DNA from: Clostridiales bacterium
GTDB taxonomy: Bacteria > Bacillota > Sulfobacillia > CADDZV01
Length of the DNA stretch: 64,000 nt
Reading direction: 5' to 3'
Assembly (NCBI GenBank): GCA_902812875.1
Contig: CADDZV010000001.1
Coordinates: 62,001 to 126,000, forward strand
The position numbers and the translations under genes are program-made. This document shows positions 61,023 to 64,000 of the stretch, piece by piece. How positions within the stretch are numbered: the first letter of the stretch is position 1; each line of letters opens with the position of its first letter. Below the pieces are notes generated by a model that ran no database searches, was not told the DNA's origin, and worked only from the letters and a program-made list of their open reading frames with translations.

Positions 61023-61220
61023 CTACTCTTCGGGGTAAGCCACTTTGACGTTGGCTTTGTACTCTACGATCTGGCCGTCTTTCACGTTGGCGGTCCAGTT
61101 ATACACCTCAACGCCGGTGATGTTCCTCACCTTCCTGGCAGCCTCCTGGACCGCGTTCATGGCGGCGTCCTGCCAGTCCTTCTTGGATTCACCCACGAGC
61201 TCCATGACCTTGACGACCAC
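61023..61220 (-). CDS. Dodecin (flavin-binding dodecamer)
   Basis: A 65-residue dodecin. It reads VVKVMELVGESKKDWQDAAM, then AVQEAARKVRNITGVEVYNW and VEYKANVKV, with the Trp that stacks on flavin. Dodecins store flavins. GTG at 61220 follows GGAGGTGG; the long reading to 61508 spans the small membrane protein gene and is rejected. It lies between sigF/TM gene and spoVAC, all in one direction, which suggests forespore expression. Confidence 0.93.
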   Translation of the reverse strand: MVVKVMELVGESKKDWQDAAMNAVQEAARKVRNITGVEVYNWTANVKDGQIVEYKANVKVAYPEE

Positions 61221-61267
61221 GTTTCCACCTCCGCAGAGTCGTGAACTTGTTCCCGCCGCGCATCCGT

Positions 61268-61498
61268 TCAATGGCGGCGCACCGGGCCCGGACCAGGCGG
61301 GGCGACCGGGCCCGCAGGTGCGGGTACAGACGCGCGGTCGGGCTCCGACCGCACCCGGTCCCCGGCACGCGGTGGAGGTGGCGGTGCCTGCAGGCTCGCC
61401 TGGTACCAGTACGCCCATGCCACCACCGTGACTAGCGTCACCGCGATCAGGGCAAGAAGAAACACTTGGATGGGGTACCCACGCCAGTAGGGTGCCAA
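61268..61498 (-). CDS. Small single-pass membrane protein in the sigF-spoVA interval
   Basis: A 76-residue protein with one transmembrane helix (FLLALIAVTLVTVVAWAYW) and a Pro/Ala/Arg-rich tail without structure. TTG at 61498 has GAGGTGAAGGGG upstream, a strong site. The location just after sigF suggests a sporulation role but I do not recognise a family. Confidence 0.65.
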   Translation of the reverse strand: MAPYWRGYPIQVFLLALIAVTLVTVVAWAYWYQASLQAPPPPPRAGDRVRSEPDRASVPAPAGPVAPPGPGPVRRH

Positions 61499-61574
61499 GC
61501 CCCTTCACCTCGGAGGCATCCGCAAATGAACGGCGGCGAGATTACGGGGTTAGTCTGGCTGCGGGAAGTTGGAT

Positions 61575-62240
61575 TTATGCCATACGGAGAAGGCGCTGGA
61601 GAAAAGCGAGTGCTTCGTGTTCAAGGCGGGAAACGTGGGCTTGCGAGATGCCAAGGCGGCGCGCGACCTCCTGCTGGCTCATTTCGCGGAAAAAACGGCT
61701 CACGATGACAAAACGCTGGCGGGCTGGCAGGGTCATCACAGCCTGGCGTACAGCCAGCCGATCAAGCCAGCTGTCCGTTCCAGGGGCAGGAACCGTCGCG
61801 TCAAGGTAGTCCACGAGCTCACCGGGATCAAGGCCGAGCTGCCGAGCCAGTTCACGCACCCCGGGTGGCCTGCCACCATCAGGGATGGCTGCCGAGGTAC
61901 GCAAGAACCACCGCGACGCCGTGGCGGCAGCGGCGGTACGGCGGCGGCCCCAGATTTCCTCCTGCTCGGTACGGGCACACTGGCGCACCGCCCCCATGAT
62001 GAATGGCAACGCGTAGGTGGAAAACCGTACTCCCCGCGCAGGGTTAAACCTTGCCAGCGCCTCGAAAACGCCCACATAGCCAGCCTGGACAAGGTCTTCG
62101 CGTACAATGCCCCCGGCGAACCTTCTCGCCACGGCGCGCACGAGATCAGCCAGGGCGGCGGCCAAGGCTTCGCGGGCCGCGTTGTCTTGGGCCTGTGCCC
62201 TTTGGACAAGCTCAGAGCTGACGCCGTCGCTTTCGTTCAT
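61575..62240 (-). CDS. sigF: RNA polymerase sporulation sigma factor SigF
   Basis: A 221-residue sigma factor of the SigB/F/G group. Region 2 has EDLVQAGYVGVFEALARFNP and FSTYALPFIMGAVR; region 4 the HTH MSQQEVARRLGISQAHVSRLE. It directs early forespore transcription. Overlaps spoIIAB by four bases (ATGA). Identification rests on the spoIIAA-spoIIAB context. The N-terminus is shorter than in Bacillus (about 255 residues). Confidence 0.94.
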   Translation of the reverse strand: MNESDGVSSELVQRAQAQDNAAREALAAALADLVRAVARRFAGGIVREDLVQAGYVGVFEALARFNPARGVRFSTYALPFIMGAVRQCARTEQEEIWGRRRTAAAATASRWFLRTSAAIPDGGRPPGVRELARQLGLDPGELVDYLDATVPAPGTDSWLDRLAVRQAVMTLPARQRFVIVSRFFREMSQQEVARRLGISQAHVSRLEHEALAFLQRLLRMA

Positions 62241-62725
62241 GGATCGAGTTCACGGCCGCGGTCCTTGCCCTCGCCCGTCTCCGCTGCGATGCCGGACGGA
62301 AGCCGCCTCGTCATCGTGATTTTGGTACCGCGGCCAGGGGCCGACTCGACAGCCACCGTATCCATGAATGATTCCATAAAGACGAAGCCCAACCCCATGT
62401 GATCAGGCAGGGTGGAAAACTGCGCCTCCCGGGCCTTTTCGACGTCGGCGATTCCTACCCCCTGGTCGGAAACCTCAATGACAAGCTCTTCCGCCCTGAA
62501 ATAGGCCGCGATGATCACCGGGCCCGGCCCGCCGGGGTAGGCATGCAAAACCACATTGGAGACCGCTTCCGAAACGCACAGTTTGATTTCCTCGAGGTCC
62601 GCCAGGGTGTAGTTGGCCTGGGCTGCAAACGCCGCCACCGCCACCCGGGCCAGAGCGACGTTTTCTGGCCGGGCCAAAAGCTCCAATTTCATGTAGTTTT
62701 CCGGACTACCTGTCTCAGCTGCCAT
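62237..62725 (-). CDS. spoIIAB: Anti-sigma F factor SpoIIAB
   Basis: A 162-residue GHKL-type serine kinase that binds SigF and phosphorylates SpoIIAA. ATP-binding boxes are SEAVSNVVLHAYPG (N box), DQGVGI and LGFVFMESFMD. The classical start would be the internal YMKLELLARPENVALAR; ATG at 62725 adds 11 residues but has GGGGAGGG upstream. The C-terminal 20 residues are charged and longer than usual. Confidence 0.95.
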   Translation of the reverse strand: MAAETGSPENYMKLELLARPENVALARVAVAAFAAQANYTLADLEEIKLCVSEAVSNVVLHAYPGGPGPVIIAAYFRAEELVIEVSDQGVGIADVEKAREAQFSTLPDHMGLGFVFMESFMDTVAVESAPGRGTKITMTRRLPSGIAAETGEGKDRGRELDP

Positions 62726-63077
62726 GTCCCGATCCCTCCCCGCCGGCACGCGGCCTCGGCCCGGCCGATCCCACCACCGGAATGATGCGGTCGACAAAAG
62801 CCATCTGCAGTACGCGAAGTGCGACCGGGGACACCCTCGTGATTTGCATGTGCCCGCCCCGGTGCCGCATCTTTTTGTAGCGCCCAAATATGACGCCCAA
62901 ACCGGAACTGTCGATGAAACTGACGGCACCGAGATCAAGGTCAAGCTGGCGCACAACATGGTCGTCCAAGGCGCGGTCGATGCGGTCGGCCACTTCCGCG
63001 GCCGTGTACAGGTCGAGCTCTCCCCCAATGGCCACACTCAAGGTGCCACCCAGAAAACGCGCTTCCACTCTGACCAA
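62715..63077 (-). CDS. spoIIAA: Anti-sigma F factor antagonist SpoIIAA
   Basis: A 120-residue STAS-domain protein. The phosphorylated Ser lies in SFIDSSGLGVIFGRY, as in the family. When unphosphorylated it frees SigF from SpoIIAB. It starts with TTG at 63077 with GGGGGTG upstream, which is part of a hairpin. The last 15 residues (Pro/Gly/Arg) extend beyond the domain. Confidence 0.94.
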   Translation of the reverse strand: MVRVEARFLGGTLSVAIGGELDLYTAAEVADRIDRALDDHVVRQLDLDLGAVSFIDSSGLGVIFGRYKKMRHRGGHMQITRVSPVALRVLQMAFVDRIIPVVGSAGPRPRAGGEGSGHGS

Positions 63078-63080
63078 ACG

Positions 63081-63111
63081 ATCACCCCCGGAGGGTCACT
63101 CCAGGGGTGAT
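63081..63111 (-). promoter_or_regulatory. Hairpin over the spoIIAA ribosome binding site
   Basis: ATCACCCC (63104-63111, minus strand) pairs with GGGGTGAT (63081-63088) across 15 bases. The second arm contains the GGGGTG ribosome site three bases from the TTG start of spoIIAA. Confidence 0.5.
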
Positions 63112-63154
63112 TTTCGCTCAAAGACAGCTTTTCCCTGCCTTGGCAGGATCAAAA

Positions 63155-64000
63155 TCATCTGGCTCCCAAGAAGAGCTTCACAAGCCGCAGCCAGAATCCC
63201 CACCACCCGAGGCGCCGCACGTCTTCCGCCGCCACCAATGCCACGCGCCCGAGCTCTTGCCCGCCGGCCGTCACGGCAAGCTGGCCCATTACCTGCCCCG
63301 CTTTCACAGGCGCCACGACATCCGAGGCCATCGTGATCACCTGCTGCACATCGGTTTTCGCCCCTTTCGGTACCGCCACGGTCAGGTCCTCGGCAGCAAC
63401 CAGGCGGAGGCTCGCGGGCTCACCCCTGGCCACCGGGAGCGTCGTGGCCACTTCCCCCGCCTTGATGACCGGCAGCGGGGAGAAATTCGCGAAGCCATAG
63501 TTCAGTAAGCTCACGGCCTCTGCAAAACGGGCGGATGAAGTGGGAGCCCCCAGTACCACCGCGATGAAGCGAAGGCCGCCCCGCGCTGCCGTGGCCGCAA
63601 GACAATGGCCGGCCTGATCAGTGAAACCGGTCTTCAGACCGTCGGCACCGGGGTAAAAACGCACCAGCCGGTTGCGGTTGACCAGCCACTGCTGTTTCGG
63701 TGGCTGCCGGATGTAGTACTCCCACATGCCCGTGTACTTGAGCAACTCGGGGAAACGGACAGCGTAACGCGAGAGGAGCGCAAGGTCGTACGCAGAGGTG
63801 ATGTTGGGCGTTTGGCCCGGCAGGTCAAGGCCGTGGGAGTTGACAAAAACGGTGTCGTTCATCTGCAACTCCTTGGCCTTCTGGTTCATCCGTTCGACAA
63901 AGGCTTCTTCGGTGCCGGCGACATACTCGGCGAGGGCCACCGAGGCATCGTTGGCACTGTGAACCGCCACCGCGATCACGAGATCGCGTACCGTCATCTC
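63155..64000 (-). CDS. dacF: D-alanyl-D-alanine carboxypeptidase DacF, partial
   Basis: The window ends inside this gene, so the N-terminus with the SxxK nucleophile is missing. What remains is a class A low-molecular-weight penicillin-binding protein: the SxN motif in AVHSANDAS, the KTG triad in GADGLKTGFTDQAG, and a C-terminal beta domain ending in WLRLVKLF, likely an amphipathic membrane anchor. DacF adjusts peptidoglycan crosslinking in sporulating cells. It precedes spoIIAA as in Bacillus. Confidence 0.94.
   Translation of the reverse strand, partial: EMTVRDLVIAVAVHSANDASVALAEYVAGTEEAFVERMNQKAKELQMNDTVFVNSHGLDLPGQTPNITSAYDLALLSRYAVRFPELLKYTGMWEYYIRQPPKQQWLVNRNRLVRFYPGADGLKTGFTDQAGHCLAATAARGGLRFIAVVLGAPTSSARFAEAVSLLNYGFANFSPLPVIKAGEVATTLPVARGEPASLRLVAAEDLTVAVPKGAKTDVQQVITMASDVVAPVKAGQVMGQLAVTAGGQELGRVALVAAEDVRRLGWWGFWLRLVKLFLGAR

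Noticed and set aside
1-64000. CRISPR arrays, insertion sequences and long direct repeats
   Set aside because: No spaced repeat array, transposase motif or terminal inverted repeats were seen on reading both strands.

Overview
The window comes from an endospore-forming, GC-rich member of the Bacillota (Firmicutes). It carries the forespore sigma-F operon (dacF-spoIIAA-spoIIAB-sigF) running into spoVAC-spoVAD-spoVAE, plus spmA/spmB, a spoVB-like flippase, ytfJ and a small acid-soluble spore protein. The short spoVACDE set is the clostridial type. Genes are packed tightly with many four-base ATGA/GTGA overlaps, frequent GTG and TTG starts and strong purine-rich ribosome binding sites. No gap exceeds 300 bases, and I saw no insertion sequence, phage gene, rRNA or CRISPR array.

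Layout. 1-5100 (minus strand): a partial exported protein, a MIP18/Mrp iron-sulfur carrier pair, and a cobalamin ABC importer (btuD, btuC, btuF) behind a clear cobalamin riboswitch. 5100-10060: a secreted helical protein with a strong terminator, then on the plus strand a secreted probable six-hairpin glycosidase, an aminotransferase and a P1-family peptidase. 10077-17000 (minus): nicotinate phosphoribosyltransferase overlapped by an rluB gene that lacks its stop, RidA, SpmB, SpmA, a MOP flippase and an ABC-2 exporter with a near-consensus promoter. 17179-24964 (minus): Y-family polymerase, spore SASP, a three-gene NHEJ set (separate LigD polymerase and ligase, Ku), ytfJ, DUF2953, scpB, scpA and an M50 protease. 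25024-25738: two divergent XRE regulators sharing a repeated operator. 25776-39563 (minus): a long catabolic operon with a Dpp-type importer, then three protein families each present as a tandem pair (DUF917, Asp/Glu/hydantoin racemase, M29/NicX-like), a nitroreductase fusion, and a PucR-type regulator upstream.

39829-45782 (plus): a second unusual cluster with a degenerate alpha/beta hydrolase, a HisJ-like PHP phosphatase, an MFS transporter, a sphingosine-1-phosphate-lyase-like PLP enzyme and an FGGY kinase. 45805-52492: a 13-repeat YCF48-type lipoprotein, RmuC, an ABC-2 exporter and a hemerythrin protein. 52579-59137: homoserine dehydrogenase, aspartokinase, tRNA-Val, DegV, a D-2-hydroxyacid dehydrogenase and a benzoylformate-decarboxylase-like ThDP enzyme. 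59153-64000 (minus): the sporulation block, with a dodecin gene inserted between sigF and spoVAC.

How parts fit together. The doublet operon looks like import and degradation of a peptide-like or cyclic amide compound (a hydantoin or thiohydantoin is one guess) under PucR control. The kinase plus S1P-lyase-like pair suggests phosphorylation followed by retro-aldol cleavage of an amino alcohol. Co-location of Ku/LigD with ytfJ and a SASP suggests DNA repair in spores or at germination. These three links are inferences from gene content.
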